Origin: Bradyrhizobium sp. WSM3983
Lineage (GTDB): Bacteria > Pseudomonadota > Alphaproteobacteria > Rhizobiales > Xanthobacteraceae
Direction of reading: 5' to 3'
Assembly: GCF_000473045.1 (NCBI RefSeq)
Contig: NZ_AXAY01000016.1
Span: forward strand, 124,180 to 188,179
DNA length: 64,000 bases
Part shown: positions 44,179-53,121 of the stretch, piece after piece
Position numbering within the stretch: the first letter of the stretch is position 1
How the letters are laid out: each line of letters opens with the position of its first letter
Position numbers and translations under genes: made by a program
The notes under the pieces: model-generated
The model's input: only the letters and a program-made list of their open reading frames with translations
Database searches by the model: none
What the model was told of the DNA's origin: nothing

Positions 44179-44517
44179 GGCACAACTCCCCCGAACTGCC
44201 ACGAGTGTTAATGGCGCCAACCTAAGGTCGGCTTAAGCAACAGGGTTGAACAACCGTTCAAAGGCGCGCGCAATGATGTGTAAAATTAGAGCGATTTGAT
44301 GCGAAACGCGGCCCGATGCTCAGTTGAATGTCAGGCTGACGGCACTTTGAGCACGCGTGCATGCGGGCACCGCATTGCAGAAGAACGTTTTGATTTTTTC
44401 GCTGCAGTGCCGCAATGTTGCTTTGTTTGGTTAAGACATTGCCGATGGCGCATCGGAAATTTATCGACTGCTTGCAGCTTCCCGGTTGCAGGTGCGTGAC
44501 GAGGCAGCGAGGTTCGG
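44179..44517. other. Intergenic region before the sugar transferase gene
   Basis: About 340 bases between divergent genes. It is more AT-rich than its surroundings, and it contains a small inverted repeat GGTTG-AA-CAACC at 44244-44255. It is a likely promoter region for the sugar transferase gene. No ORF is supported. Confidence 0.45.
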
Positions 44518-45942
44518 ATGGCTGTAGCAACTTATGGTTCGGAAAACTTTTATTCGGTTGTCTCGAACCGTCGCGGTGCTCTCCAACGTCCCCTCCAGAT
44601 CGCTCTGATCGCGGGCGACTTCCTCGCACTCCTGCTCAGCTATTTCGCAGCCAGCGGTTTTTATCGCCTGCTCGTGGCCGAGCAGGATTCGTCGGTCGGT
44701 GCGGGTCTCGTCGTCGCCGCGGTGTTCGTCATGATCTCGTACTTCCAGGGCATCTACGATCATCATCGTCTCCTGAGCACTGTCTGGCAGCTCCGCAGGT
44801 CGCTGACGATCTGGGCGGTCTCGCTGACCATTCTCGCGGTCGAGGCGTTCCTGCTCAAATCGTCGGCCGATCTGTCGCGCGGAACCACGTTGCTGTTTGC
44901 TGCGACCGGCGGCGTTGCCCTGGGCGGGCTTCGGGGGCTGTGGCGCATTGCGCTGAACTCAAGCTACGCCAGAGGCCGCCTGGTCGATCGGAAGGTCCTG
45001 CTGCTCAGCCTGAAGCCGCTCGATTTCACGTCGAGCCGTTTCAAGGATCTGCGCAAGCACGGCTTCAATGTCGTGCGCCATTTCGTCCTCGATCCGTCAG
45101 CAGACGGTGCGGGGTGGGACTACGAGATTCGCGACGTCGTGCGTCAGGCACGCTCGGCTGATGTCGAAGAATATCTCCTGGTCATCGATTGGGACGAGAT
45201 GCCTCTGCTGCAGAAGCTGAGCCAACACCTGCGCGTGGTTCCCCAGCCGATCCGCCTTTTGCCGGACTTTCCGATCGCCGATCTCGTCTCCCGGCCGTTC
45301 CAGCCGGTCAGCGGCACGGTTGCCATCGAGATCCAGCGTGCGCCGCTCACCGTTTTCGAGCGGGCGCAGAAGCGCTGTCTCGATATCGGCCTCGCCTCGT
45401 TTGCCCTGCTGCTGCTGGCACCGCTGCTTGCGACTGCCGCGATCATGATCAAGCTCGATTCTCGGGGCAATGTGATCTTCAAGCAGTCCCGCCGCGGCTT
45501 CAATGGCAAGCAGTTCGAAATCTGGAAGTTCCGCTCGATGTCGGTTGCGGAGAACGGCCACGTCGTCACGCAAGCGACAAAGAGCGACGCGAGGGTCACG
45601 CGCGTTGGTCGCGTGTTGCGACGGACCAGCATCGACGAATTGCCGCAGCTCTGGAACGTCCTGCGCGGCGAGATGTCGCTGGTCGGTCCGCGGCCGCATG
45701 CGCTCGCGCATGACAATTATTACGACCAGCTCATCAGCAACTACGTGTACCGGCACCATATGAAGCCGGGCCTGACCGGTTGGGCCCAGGTCAACGGTTT
45801 CCGCGGCGAGACGCCGACCATCGACCTGATGGAGAAGCGGGTCGAGTACGATGTCTGGTACGTCAGCAATTGGAGCATCTGGCTGGACATCAGGATCATC
45901 CTGAAGACCGCTCTGGCGCTGATCCATCAGGAAGCCTACTGA
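44518..45942 (+). CDS. Undecaprenyl-phosphate glucose/galactose phosphotransferase (WcaJ/ExoY-type)
   Basis: A 474-residue membrane enzyme that starts each polysaccharide unit by moving a sugar-1-phosphate from a UDP-sugar to the lipid carrier. It has four N-terminal helices (about residues 22-135), a cytoplasmic region (about 140-280) and the catalytic bacterial sugar transferase domain (about 285-474). That domain shows KRCLDIGLASFALLLLAPLL, FKQSRRGFNGKQFEIWKFRSM, RTSIDELPQLWNVLRGEMSL, VGPRP and KPGLTGWAQVNGFRGE. The sugar is most likely glucose by family similarity. Downstream genes are on the other strand. Confidence 0.92.
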   Translation: MAVATYGSENFYSVVSNRRGALQRPLQIALIAGDFLALLLSYFAASGFYRLLVAEQDSSVGAGLVVAAVFVMISYFQGIYDHHRLLSTVWQLRRSLTIWAVSLTILAVEAFLLKSSADLSRGTTLLFAATGGVALGGLRGLWRIALNSSYARGRLVDRKVLLLSLKPLDFTSSRFKDLRKHGFNVVRHFVLDPSADGAGWDYEIRDVVRQARSADVEEYLLVIDWDEMPLLQKLSQHLRVVPQPIRLLPDFPIADLVSRPFQPVSGTVAIEIQRAPLTVFERAQKRCLDIGLASFALLLLAPLLATAAIMIKLDSRGNVIFKQSRRGFNGKQFEIWKFRSMSVAENGHVVTQATKSDARVTRVGRVLRRTSIDELPQLWNVLRGEMSLVGPRPHALAHDNYYDQLISNYVYRHHMKPGLTGWAQVNGFRGETPTIDLMEKRVEYDVWYVSNWSIWLDIRIILKTALALIHQEAY

Positions 45943-46037
45943 GCAGCGCAGGCTCTGTTCGTCGGGCTGCACCGATATGAGCTAACGAGCCGCGGCGCTC
46001 AGGCCGGCGTCTGATCTGCGCAGCCGGGATTCGCGAG

Positions 46038-46582
46038 CTAGTTTTCGATCAGGTAGCGCGGACGGTCGTCTGCCGGATAGCACCGATGCTGGATCTTTTC
46101 TCCCGCGTCCCGGACGAGATACCAGAAAGCCATTTTTTCCCGTTCGGACACGTCGCAGGTCAGATCGAGAAGGCGGAGCTAGCCAACGCCCCCAGCCATC
46201 CGAGCGACTCGGTCGGAGCGCATCCCAGCAGGATCCTGCTCATCCGCTGGACGGCATCAATATCCGCATCCGCCTGTGTCAGGTCGGTGCCGCGGACGGT
46301 CATGTCGGCGGCCGACAATTGCAGGACGAGCAGCTCCCGAAGGGCCTTGGGCTCGCACGTGTGCTGAGCGGCGGGCAGGTTCGTCGCCACGATGCGTCTC
46401 AGCAACGGCGCGTCGTAGCTCTCGCCGGCGGCGATTTGCCTGGCAACGCGCGAAACGGTCGGATCTGACAGGTTGGGGACGATCGACAGCGCCCACACCA
46501 GGGCGGATGCCGCCAGCAAACAATTGGCGCCGCGCGCAATCCAGCGCGATGCGCCGGGGGCGGCCTTAGGCTCCCTCGACAT
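46038..46582 (-). pseudogene. Frameshifted gene coupled to the tyrosine kinase gene
   Basis: The upper part (46160-46582) starts MSREPKAAPGASRWIARGAN, with one helix LLAASALVWALSIVPNL and a CAPTESLGWLG motif, and stops after 140 residues. Another frame carries on without a start: LDLTCDVSEREKMAFWYLVR and DAGEKIQHRCYPADDRPRYL to a TAG at 46038-46040. Both parts look like genuine protein, so a deletion and frameshift between about 46130 and 46200 is likely. The start overlaps the stop of the kinase gene by 17 bases, so it was once its translationally coupled partner. Confidence 0.5.
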
Positions 46583-48824
46583 AGTACGCGTTGTAGTGCG
46601 AGCCTTTGTAGCCCTCGATGCGCTTCAGCATCTTCGGGTCTGCACCGTTGAGAACGGCGCCCAGCACCTTCTTCTGAATGCCTTCGGAGCTCGACATCGA
46701 TTCCTGCAGAGCCGTACGCGTCGTGCGGCCCCATTCGATGACATAGACGTAGGCGTCCATGAGGTGGCTGATGGCCTTGGCATCGGTCACAGGCATCACC
46801 GGCGCCAGATCGATGACGATGTAGTCGTATTCGTTCCGCAGCAGCGCCAACAAATCGGCCATCGCCTTCGAGGCCATGATGTCGGCGGAGTTCACCATCC
46901 GCGAAACGACAAAAGAGGGAAGGAAATCCAATCCGGTCTCCGCGCTGCGCCGGATGTGGTGTCCGACCGATTGCGGATCCTTGAGAGATTCGAGCAGCCC
47001 GGTCTTGGCGGTCGGGTCGAGTTCTCTTGTCAGCGAACGCGTATGAAGGTCGCCGTCGATCAGGAGCACGCGCTTGCCGGTGAACGCGGTGAGGTGCGCG
47101 AAGTTGGCCGAAACCGTGGTTTTTCCTTCCTTCGGAAGCGACGACACGATGCCGATGACCTTCACCTCCCGGGACAGGCGGGCGAGATCAATCGAGACCT
47201 TGATGTTGCGCATGGTCTCGGCATAGCGCGAGAACGGGTGATCGATGACGTAGCGGGACAGCTGGCCGCTGCGCTCGACCGGCGCGCCATCGGTCGATCG
47301 CGATCCGCGGCTCCTCGACGCGCCCATCTGCTTCGAGCCGATGGCCGGGAGCACCCCAAGACATTTGACGCCGATCTCGTCCTCGACCTCGGTCGGCGAG
47401 CGCAGCACGTCGCTCAGCATCTCCCGGGCAAAGGCGGCGCCCAGGCCGAAGCAAAGACCACCGAACAGCGCGCCGATCAGCGAGAGCACCGTCTTGGGGG
47501 AGCTCTTGCGGTCCGGTTTCACAGCGGTGCTGATGATGCGGGATTCGCTGATCGGGAAGCTCTGGTTCTGCATTGCCTGCTGCTGCTTCTCGAGGAAGCT
47601 GTTGTACAGGTTGCGGTAGGTGTCGGCCGCGCTCTCGAGGTCGCGCAGCTTCACTTGCGCCTGTCCGGTGCTGCCGGCCTGGCTGACCAGATTCTTGAGG
47701 TTTTCCTCCAGCGACGTCTCGCGGCTCTTGGCGATTTCGTAGTCGCTGCGATAGGCATCGCCGATACGCTTGACTTCGTCTGCGATCGACTTGCGCAGCT
47801 CTTCCATTCGGTTGGCGAGATTGACCGAGGCCTGATGGGTCTTGCCGTAGCGGGCCGACCAATCGGAATACTGCGCCGACAGATCGAGATATTGAGCGCG
47901 CAGGCGGGTGATCACGGGATTGTTCAGCGCGTCGGTGACCGTCGGCTGGGCAAGATCCTTGTCGCTGATCGCGTCGATGCGGTCGAGCCGCGCCTTGGCC
48001 TCGGAGGTGGCCGCGCGCGCCTGGATCAGCTGCGTGTTCACGTCGGTGAGCTGCTGCTCGTTCATCAGGCCGCGGCTGGTGCCGACGATATTGTTCTGGC
48101 TCTTGAAGGTCTGCACGGCACGATCGCTGGCGGTCGCCTGCTCACGCAGCTCGGCGCTGCGCTGCTGCAGCCATTCGCTGGCGCGCTTGGTGGACTGATA
48201 CTTCGCGTCGAGCGCGCCCACGATATAGGCATCGGCGATCTCGTTGGCGATCTGGGCCGCCTTGTCGGGGTCCCGCGAGCGGAAGCTGGCCGACAACACG
48301 TAGGTCGTCAGCAGGCGCTCGACCTTGAGGTTGTTCTCAACCGCGGCGACCGTCCCGCGTTCGATGCGTTCCTTCGAGGCAGGCCCGTCCGATCCGAACA
48401 GTCCGATGACCTTACCGATAATGGCGGGCAGCAGGCCTGGATCCGAGCCGTTGAACTCCGGATCTTCCGTCAGCTTCATGCGACGGACGACGGACCGGAT
48501 CAGGTCGTCCGAGGTGATGATTTCGACCTGGCTGTCGACGAAGCCGGGGTCGATCAGCGCGGAGACGCCCGTGTCCTTGTCGAGCACCTGTGTCTGGCGG
48601 GTGTCCATCAGGATGCGCGTGTTCGCCGTGTACATCGGCGTCGCGGTCAGCAGGTAAACGAGAGCGAGTGCGAGAGCACCGCCGATGATCGCTGTGATCA
48701 GCGGCCACTGCCGCCGCAGGATTCCCAGCACGCGCTCGACGCTTAGCGTCGTCCCCGCCAGTTCGAGCGCGGATCTCTCGTGCAGCTGAAACTGCTCTCT
48801 GGGCTGGTACATCTGAATGTTCAT
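46566..48824 (-). CDS. Polysaccharide co-polymerase / tyrosine autokinase (Wzc/ExoP-type)
   Basis: A 752-residue inner membrane protein controlling chain length and export. A helix near residues 41-61 starts the Wzz domain (about 30-130). A long periplasmic coiled-coil region (about 170-400) follows, with a second helix near 440-460. The cytoplasmic kinase (about 530-740) has a Walker A loop SSLPKEGKTTVSANFA and a Walker A' LLIDGDLHTRSL. The C-terminal tail has a tyrosine cluster, YKGSHYNAYY, the autophosphorylation site. The ATG at 48824 was chosen over a TTG just before it. It is preceded by the secreted protein gene. Confidence 0.93.
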   Translation of the reverse strand: MNIQMYQPREQFQLHERSALELAGTTLSVERVLGILRRQWPLITAIIGGALALALVYLLTATPMYTANTRILMDTRQTQVLDKDTGVSALIDPGFVDSQVEIITSDDLIRSVVRRMKLTEDPEFNGSDPGLLPAIIGKVIGLFGSDGPASKERIERGTVAAVENNLKVERLLTTYVLSASFRSRDPDKAAQIANEIADAYIVGALDAKYQSTKRASEWLQQRSAELREQATASDRAVQTFKSQNNIVGTSRGLMNEQQLTDVNTQLIQARAATSEAKARLDRIDAISDKDLAQPTVTDALNNPVITRLRAQYLDLSAQYSDWSARYGKTHQASVNLANRMEELRKSIADEVKRIGDAYRSDYEIAKSRETSLEENLKNLVSQAGSTGQAQVKLRDLESAADTYRNLYNSFLEKQQQAMQNQSFPISESRIISTAVKPDRKSSPKTVLSLIGALFGGLCFGLGAAFAREMLSDVLRSPTEVEDEIGVKCLGVLPAIGSKQMGASRSRGSRSTDGAPVERSGQLSRYVIDHPFSRYAETMRNIKVSIDLARLSREVKVIGIVSSLPKEGKTTVSANFAHLTAFTGKRVLLIDGDLHTRSLTRELDPTAKTGLLESLKDPQSVGHHIRRSAETGLDFLPSFVVSRMVNSADIMASKAMADLLALLRNEYDYIVIDLAPVMPVTDAKAISHLMDAYVYVIEWGRTTRTALQESMSSSEGIQKKVLGAVLNGADPKMLKRIEGYKGSHYNAYYVEGA

Positions 48825-48839
48825 CAAGCTGACATGAGG

Positions 48840-49460
48840 TTATTGGGGAAGCGGTGGAGCGGCAAACGGATCGGCGATGTTTGTCTGCCACTCTCCGGTC
48901 ATTAAAGAGCTGGCGCTCCCAGCTGACTTATCGGGCGACCGCGGTGGTGCATTTCCGATGGGGTGGGACGCGACCGAACTCGGGTCGAATTCCACGGCCT
49001 CCAGCTCCGCTGAGTAGCCCGAGCTCACGGCCGAGTCTGCCAGCTTTCGTACAAACTCACTGATCTTCTGCGAGGTTTCAGGCTTGCGAGCCAAACACAT
49101 CAGCTGCGCTCGGCGCAAGGCTGCGCCGATCGCGTTGCGGTCGACGCCAGCTGTCTCGCTGACAAGATCGCGCACCTTGGGCAGGACAGAGATGTCGGTG
49201 GCGATATAAGCAGCGAGGCGGCCGGCGAGCTTGGTTCGATCATTGCGAACCTCGCGCAACAGCGATGCAGGCTCCATCTGAAAGCCTTGCAGGGTGGCTG
49301 CAGGCACGCGGTTTGCCTGATCGACGCATTGAGCTTCGCACCGGCCACCGAGGCAGACAGCAATCAGCAGCGCGAATGCGATCACCAAGCGGAAACCGCC
49401 CGCGCCGCGATCAGCAAATAGTCGTCGTTGAGGCAGGGCCAAACCACTCATCGCGTTCAT
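48840..49460 (-). CDS. Secreted protein of unknown function upstream of the kinase gene
   Basis: A 206-residue protein. A basic N-terminus and the hydrophobic stretch FRLVIAFALLIAVCLGGRCEA form a signal peptide (cleaved near 42-44). The mature part is helical, with two further Cys positions (ECQC-type start and MCLAR near 118). The end is Ser/Pro-rich with a PFAAPPLPQ tail. It is 15 bases upstream of the kinase gene and probably co-transcribed. No family recognised; a periplasmic accessory of export is likely. Confidence 0.65.
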   Translation of the reverse strand: MNAMSGLALPQRRLFADRGAGGFRLVIAFALLIAVCLGGRCEAQCVDQANRVPAATLQGFQMEPASLLREVRNDRTKLAGRLAAYIATDISVLPKVRDLVSETAGVDRNAIGAALRRAQLMCLARKPETSQKISEFVRKLADSAVSSGYSAELEAVEFDPSSVASHPIGNAPPRSPDKSAGSASSLMTGEWQTNIADPFAAPPLPQ

Positions 49461-49776
49461 TCAGATCGCCGCAAGACTTCGCTCAACAACACTTTGCTCA
49501 AACCGAGTGTCGCGAATAACTATGTCAAATTCTTGTGCGGTGCAAAATATTGTCTGAAACCTCGGAAATTCACCGCAAATTTCATGAAGCGCGGATGAGT
49601 TCCGGTGAATGGGAATAGGCATACGACAGCGCCCACTGGGAGAGCCACGGGGCATCGATGCACGCAATCTAATCAAGAAGCCCGGGATCTGGGCGCGCAA
49701 CCGATCAGAGCGGCGAACATGAGATCGATCCTTACAACCGCAAGGCGCAGGGCGGTCTGCGGCCATCCCACCGCGA
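49461..49776. other. Intergenic stretch, no gene seen
   Basis: About 315 bases between the secreted protein start and the broken ligase fragment. It should hold the promoter of the secreted protein/kinase unit. The composition is mixed. I saw no clear ORF, and only small potential hairpins. Confidence 0.4.
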
Positions 49777-50142
49777 TCAATCGGTGTCGCTTGGTGACCG
49801 CGAGTCGTTGCAGTCTCCTGTTGACGGCGAGACCGTCCGGTTCGCGCTCACCGATCTGGAATCTGCAACGAGACATGCCTCAATCATGGTCAATACGGTT
49901 CGATACATGTTGAGCCTCTGCTCATCCACTAGGCCATAGACCAGAATTCGTCCGGCGATCGCGCCGCCGACGAGCTGAAACAGGAGCAGTACCGCGACGG
50001 CTATTCCTGCAAGCAAGCCCCAACGGCGAAGCTTGTCGATGCGCAGTGGCGCGAAGAAGAGCGCGGTTGCCAGAAAGACGGTCAGGATCAGCAGCAGAAG
50101 CCCTGCGCGCGAGGAGAGGGAGTATGCGATCAGCGCGGTCAT
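49777..50142 (-). pseudogene. O-antigen ligase/polymerase fragment (RfaL/WaaL-like)
   Basis: An isolated 121-codon piece. It contains two hydrophobic helices (SRAGLLLLILTVFLATALFF and LLAGIAVAVLLLFQLVGGAI), followed by GRILVYGLVDEQRLNMYRTV LTMIEA. The R-x3-Y...E-R-x3-Y/W-x2-...I arrangement is typical of the conserved middle of O-antigen ligases. After that the sequence is unlike a protein (ACLVADSRSVSANRTV). The N-terminal helices and the catalytic C-terminal half are both missing, so this is a leftover of a lost gene. Confidence 0.62.
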
Positions 50143-50543
50143 CTGTCGCGAAGGCGGTTGGTTCGGCCACCGCAGCGCGGCTCCGCATTCCGGTTCCCGA
50201 AGCTGGAGTGCCCTTCTGCCACATTCGTGCCGAATGAATAAGCTAGTTGGATCGTGCGCGAACACGCAGAGCGAGCAGCATTGACGCAAAAGATATGTTG
50301 CGCGGTGAGCTTCTTGTTCTGCAGATGGCAAGCTGCTCATCGGGGGGCACGCAACCCCTTCACTAGTGGCTTGCACTATTGGCTTACGGGGTGCGTTGCC
50401 TCCGGCAAATTCACCGGTGCGCCACTGCTTTCGACATGGGCGACTCCTCCAACCGATATGCATGCAACGAGTGCGGGCAGGACATTGTATTCACGTCGAA
50501 TGCCCAGTAGAAATGCTGCACTGCAAGGTACTAGGAAATTGCC
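50143..50543. other. Intergenic stretch before the first acyltransferase gene
   Basis: About 400 bases. Left of about 50300 it may still carry decayed ligase sequence, but I cannot read it in any frame. The right part should hold the promoter for the acyltransferase/polymerase operon. No supported gene. Confidence 0.4.
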
Positions 50544-51758
50544 GTGACGGTGCCCGCTCATCGCGAGAAAGCGCATGTCCTCACTCTGGACAGCATTCGG
50601 GGAATTGCCGCGGTCACCGTGGTGGTTCACCATGTGATCCTGATGCCGATGTTTCTTGCGGCATTCCCATACAAGGCCTGGATCGATTGCTCCTTCTTTC
50701 GAAGCGGCTGGCTGCTTGTCGATCTGTTCTTCGTGCTTAGTGGCATCGTTATGGCGTTGAGCTACGCCGAGACTGATTTCGGCCGCTTCTCGTTGTCGGA
50801 TTTCATGGTGAGGCGGCTCGCGCGCGTCTACCCACTCCACGTGGTCATGCTCGTAGCGCTGCTGGTGTTTCGTTTGGCGCGGATAAGCCTCGTCGCGATG
50901 GGCGTCATGGCCAGCGACCCGGCGACGTTCGAAGTTAACAATGCTTATTCCTTCGTGTTGAACGTGCTCCTGCTGCACTCGCTCGGGTTCGTGGACTACC
51001 TGAGCTGGAACGGGCCTAGCTGGAGCATCAGTGTCGAGTTCTACACTTACGTTGTCTTTGGCCTGCTGCTGCTGCTCTCGGAGCGTCTGGGCTCGATCAG
51101 ATATTTCTATGTCTGCGCGATTGCTCTTGGTGCCGGTTGCTGGATCGTCATCACCTTCACGCTGGGCAAGTCGGATCTGGCGCTGCAAACGGATTTCGGT
51201 CTGCTGCGTTGTATCGCCAGTTTCTTCCTGGGAGTTCTCACGGCGAGGGCCACCTCGCATCTGCCGCGCGCGGTGAGTGTCCGCGCGCAAGGTATCATCC
51301 AGATGATTGCACTGGCTCTCACCATCATCCAGGTCTCGATCGCAGAAGCCTATCCCGCCACGACCTTCGTGGCGCCGCTGACGTTTGCGATCTTCCTGGG
51401 TTCGCTGCTGGCTTTCCCCAACGCCGCCCTTGTGCCGGCCCTGCTTTCCACGAAGCCGCTCGTCTGGCTCGGACGGCGCTCCTACTCAGTCTATATGGTT
51501 CATGCCTTCGTCGTTCTGCTTGCCGAATATCTGGTGAAGGCTCTAGGCGCGCGTCCGGTCGCTGCACTCGATTCCATCTATCCAGGCCTGGCCACGACTT
51601 TGAACCTCGCCGTCGTGGTTGCCGCCGTTCTCGCGCTTTCAAACTTCACCTACCGTTTTGTCGAACTTCCGGGCGGCCGCGTCCTCAGGCGCGCCCTCGG
51701 CAGGGCTCCTGGATTTTCTTCGTCCCAGGTCGCGCCTTCGGCGCGGCCATCCAACTAG
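50544..51758 (+). CDS. Acyltransferase 3 family protein, copy 1
   Basis: A 404-residue integral membrane protein with about ten helices. AT3 proteins transfer acetyl or other acyl groups to sugars of exported polysaccharides. The N-terminal signature LDSIRGIAAVTVVVHH (with the key Arg and the catalytic His) and LFFVLSGIVM are present, plus FMVRRLARVYPLHVV. A late GRRSYSVYMVHAF ends the domain. The GTG at 50544 has an AGGAA ribosome site. It is the first gene of a run with a polymerase-like gene and two further acyltransferases. Confidence 0.87.
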   Translation: MTVPAHREKAHVLTLDSIRGIAAVTVVVHHVILMPMFLAAFPYKAWIDCSFFRSGWLLVDLFFVLSGIVMALSYAETDFGRFSLSDFMVRRLARVYPLHVVMLVALLVFRLARISLVAMGVMASDPATFEVNNAYSFVLNVLLLHSLGFVDYLSWNGPSWSISVEFYTYVVFGLLLLLSERLGSIRYFYVCAIALGAGCWIVITFTLGKSDLALQTDFGLLRCIASFFLGVLTARATSHLPRAVSVRAQGIIQMIALALTIIQVSIAEAYPATTFVAPLTFAIFLGSLLAFPNAALVPALLSTKPLVWLGRRSYSVYMVHAFVVLLAEYLVKALGARPVAALDSIYPGLATTLNLAVVVAAVLALSNFTYRFVELPGGRVLRRALGRAPGFSSSQVAPSARPSN

Positions 51759-51771
51759 GGATTTGGTCCGC

Positions 51772-53097
51772 ATGGTTGGTCCCAGGCGTGTTGTGTTTCC
51801 GGACTTCGGCTTCAATCTCGAAGCCATCGCGCTCACCGCGTACATCTTCCGCGATGCGTTCGGCGGCGTCGTGCGATACTACACTACGATCTTGCACGTC
51901 GGAGCGATATGGTTCCTGCCGGACGTGATTGCGATGCTCTGCATCTTCCTGTTCGTCAATCGTTGCATCATCAGAAACAGAAGTGTTCTGGCGATTCTCG
52001 TTCTGCTCCAGATCGTTCTGTCGCTCGGCATCGGCTACTTCTTCCTCGGGACCGTGAACGCCCTGTCGTCGTCATTCAAGATGATACTTCCAGTCTTCGT
52101 CGGTTTCTCGTTCTGCGATGCCGATCTGTCATCGTACAAGAAACTGCTCGCCATCTTCACGGGCGTATTCTACGCCTCGGTGATCGGGGTGATCCTGTCC
52201 AAGTACTGGACGATGCCTTGGACCGGCTTCAAATACGAATCGTTTGGCGCCGTTCGCGAGGCGGGCCGCCTTTGGTGGGCGGCTGCGGAGGTGCGGCTGT
52301 CCGGGTTCGCGTCGGACAACACGATGGCGGGCTTCTTTATCCTGACATGCTTTGTTACGACGTCCATTCGGCGAAGCACTCTTTGGTGTGTGGTATGCGG
52401 GTCGGTCGCGATCTATGCGATCAAGTTGACGACGAGCAAGACGACGATGCTGGTGCTCGCTTTTTACCTTTTCGTGCTGTTGATCGTGCGGATGCTGCCT
52501 GAGCGAATGAAATTTTCCGCAGTCCGGACGCTCGCGATATCGTCCTTTGCGGCGATCCTTGCGCCGGCGACCCTCATCCTGCTTGCCTCGGGGACTGCGG
52601 TCGGCAACAAGAGTCTGCTGTTCAGCATCATGGATCGAATCAATAACAGCTGGCAGTTGCCGTTCGTCTATATGAGCGAGCTTATGCCGATCGGCTACAT
52701 CACTGGATGCGGCATCGGTTGCTTCAATTATCCGCAGCAATTGTTCTCAAATCTCGCATCTTATTGGGTGCCAGTCGATAATTTCTATGTCGGCACTTAC
52801 CTGATGTTCGGATTTCCGTTCGTCATCTTTATGTGGATGGTGTTTCGCTCTGCATTCTTCGTTACGGACATTTACAAGCTGTCGCTGATCTTTACCGTTA
52901 ATCTCTTCACGATCACCGTGCTGAACTATGGTCCTGCAACCGGACTGTTGTTTATTGCGCTCAGCTTTAGCGAGGTCTTCTCGCGACGTGTATCCGTGGC
53001 GCTTCAGGGGCCCTCGCGCCGCCCGGGCGTGGTGCGTGCGGAGTTGCTGAACGAAGGGCCCAATCTTGGATCAAGTCTGCCGCGGCCGGCATCGTGA
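51772..53097 (+). CDS. Polymerase-like membrane protein (Wzy/O-antigen ligase type)
   Basis: A 441-residue protein with about 10-11 helices. The middle part contains SGFASDNTMAGFFILTCF, and a large periplasmic loop has SWQLPFVYMSELMPIGYITG CGIGCF, the position where Wzy proteins carry catalytic residues. It begins MVGPRRVVFPDFGFNLEAIA. The family is very variable, so the call rests on topology and on the neighbours. It may replace the lost ligase at 49777. The ATG at 51772 was chosen; the frame upstream overlaps the acyltransferase. Confidence 0.65.
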   Translation: MVGPRRVVFPDFGFNLEAIALTAYIFRDAFGGVVRYYTTILHVGAIWFLPDVIAMLCIFLFVNRCIIRNRSVLAILVLLQIVLSLGIGYFFLGTVNALSSSFKMILPVFVGFSFCDADLSSYKKLLAIFTGVFYASVIGVILSKYWTMPWTGFKYESFGAVREAGRLWWAAAEVRLSGFASDNTMAGFFILTCFVTTSIRRSTLWCVVCGSVAIYAIKLTTSKTTMLVLAFYLFVLLIVRMLPERMKFSAVRTLAISSFAAILAPATLILLASGTAVGNKSLLFSIMDRINNSWQLPFVYMSELMPIGYITGCGIGCFNYPQQLFSNLASYWVPVDNFYVGTYLMFGFPFVIFMWMVFRSAFFVTDIYKLSLIFTVNLFTITVLNYGPATGLLFIALSFSEVFSRRVSVALQGPSRRPGVVRAELLNEGPNLGSSLPRPAS

Positions 53098-53121
53098 GCC
53101 TAACCGGCAAAAGGAATGAAG

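Noticed and set aside
46473..48746. Plus-strand frame of 757 codons across the kinase gene
   Set aside because: Antisense to the well-supported Wzc-like gene with Walker motifs. No ribosome site, and composition rich in His, Arg, Asp and Gly.
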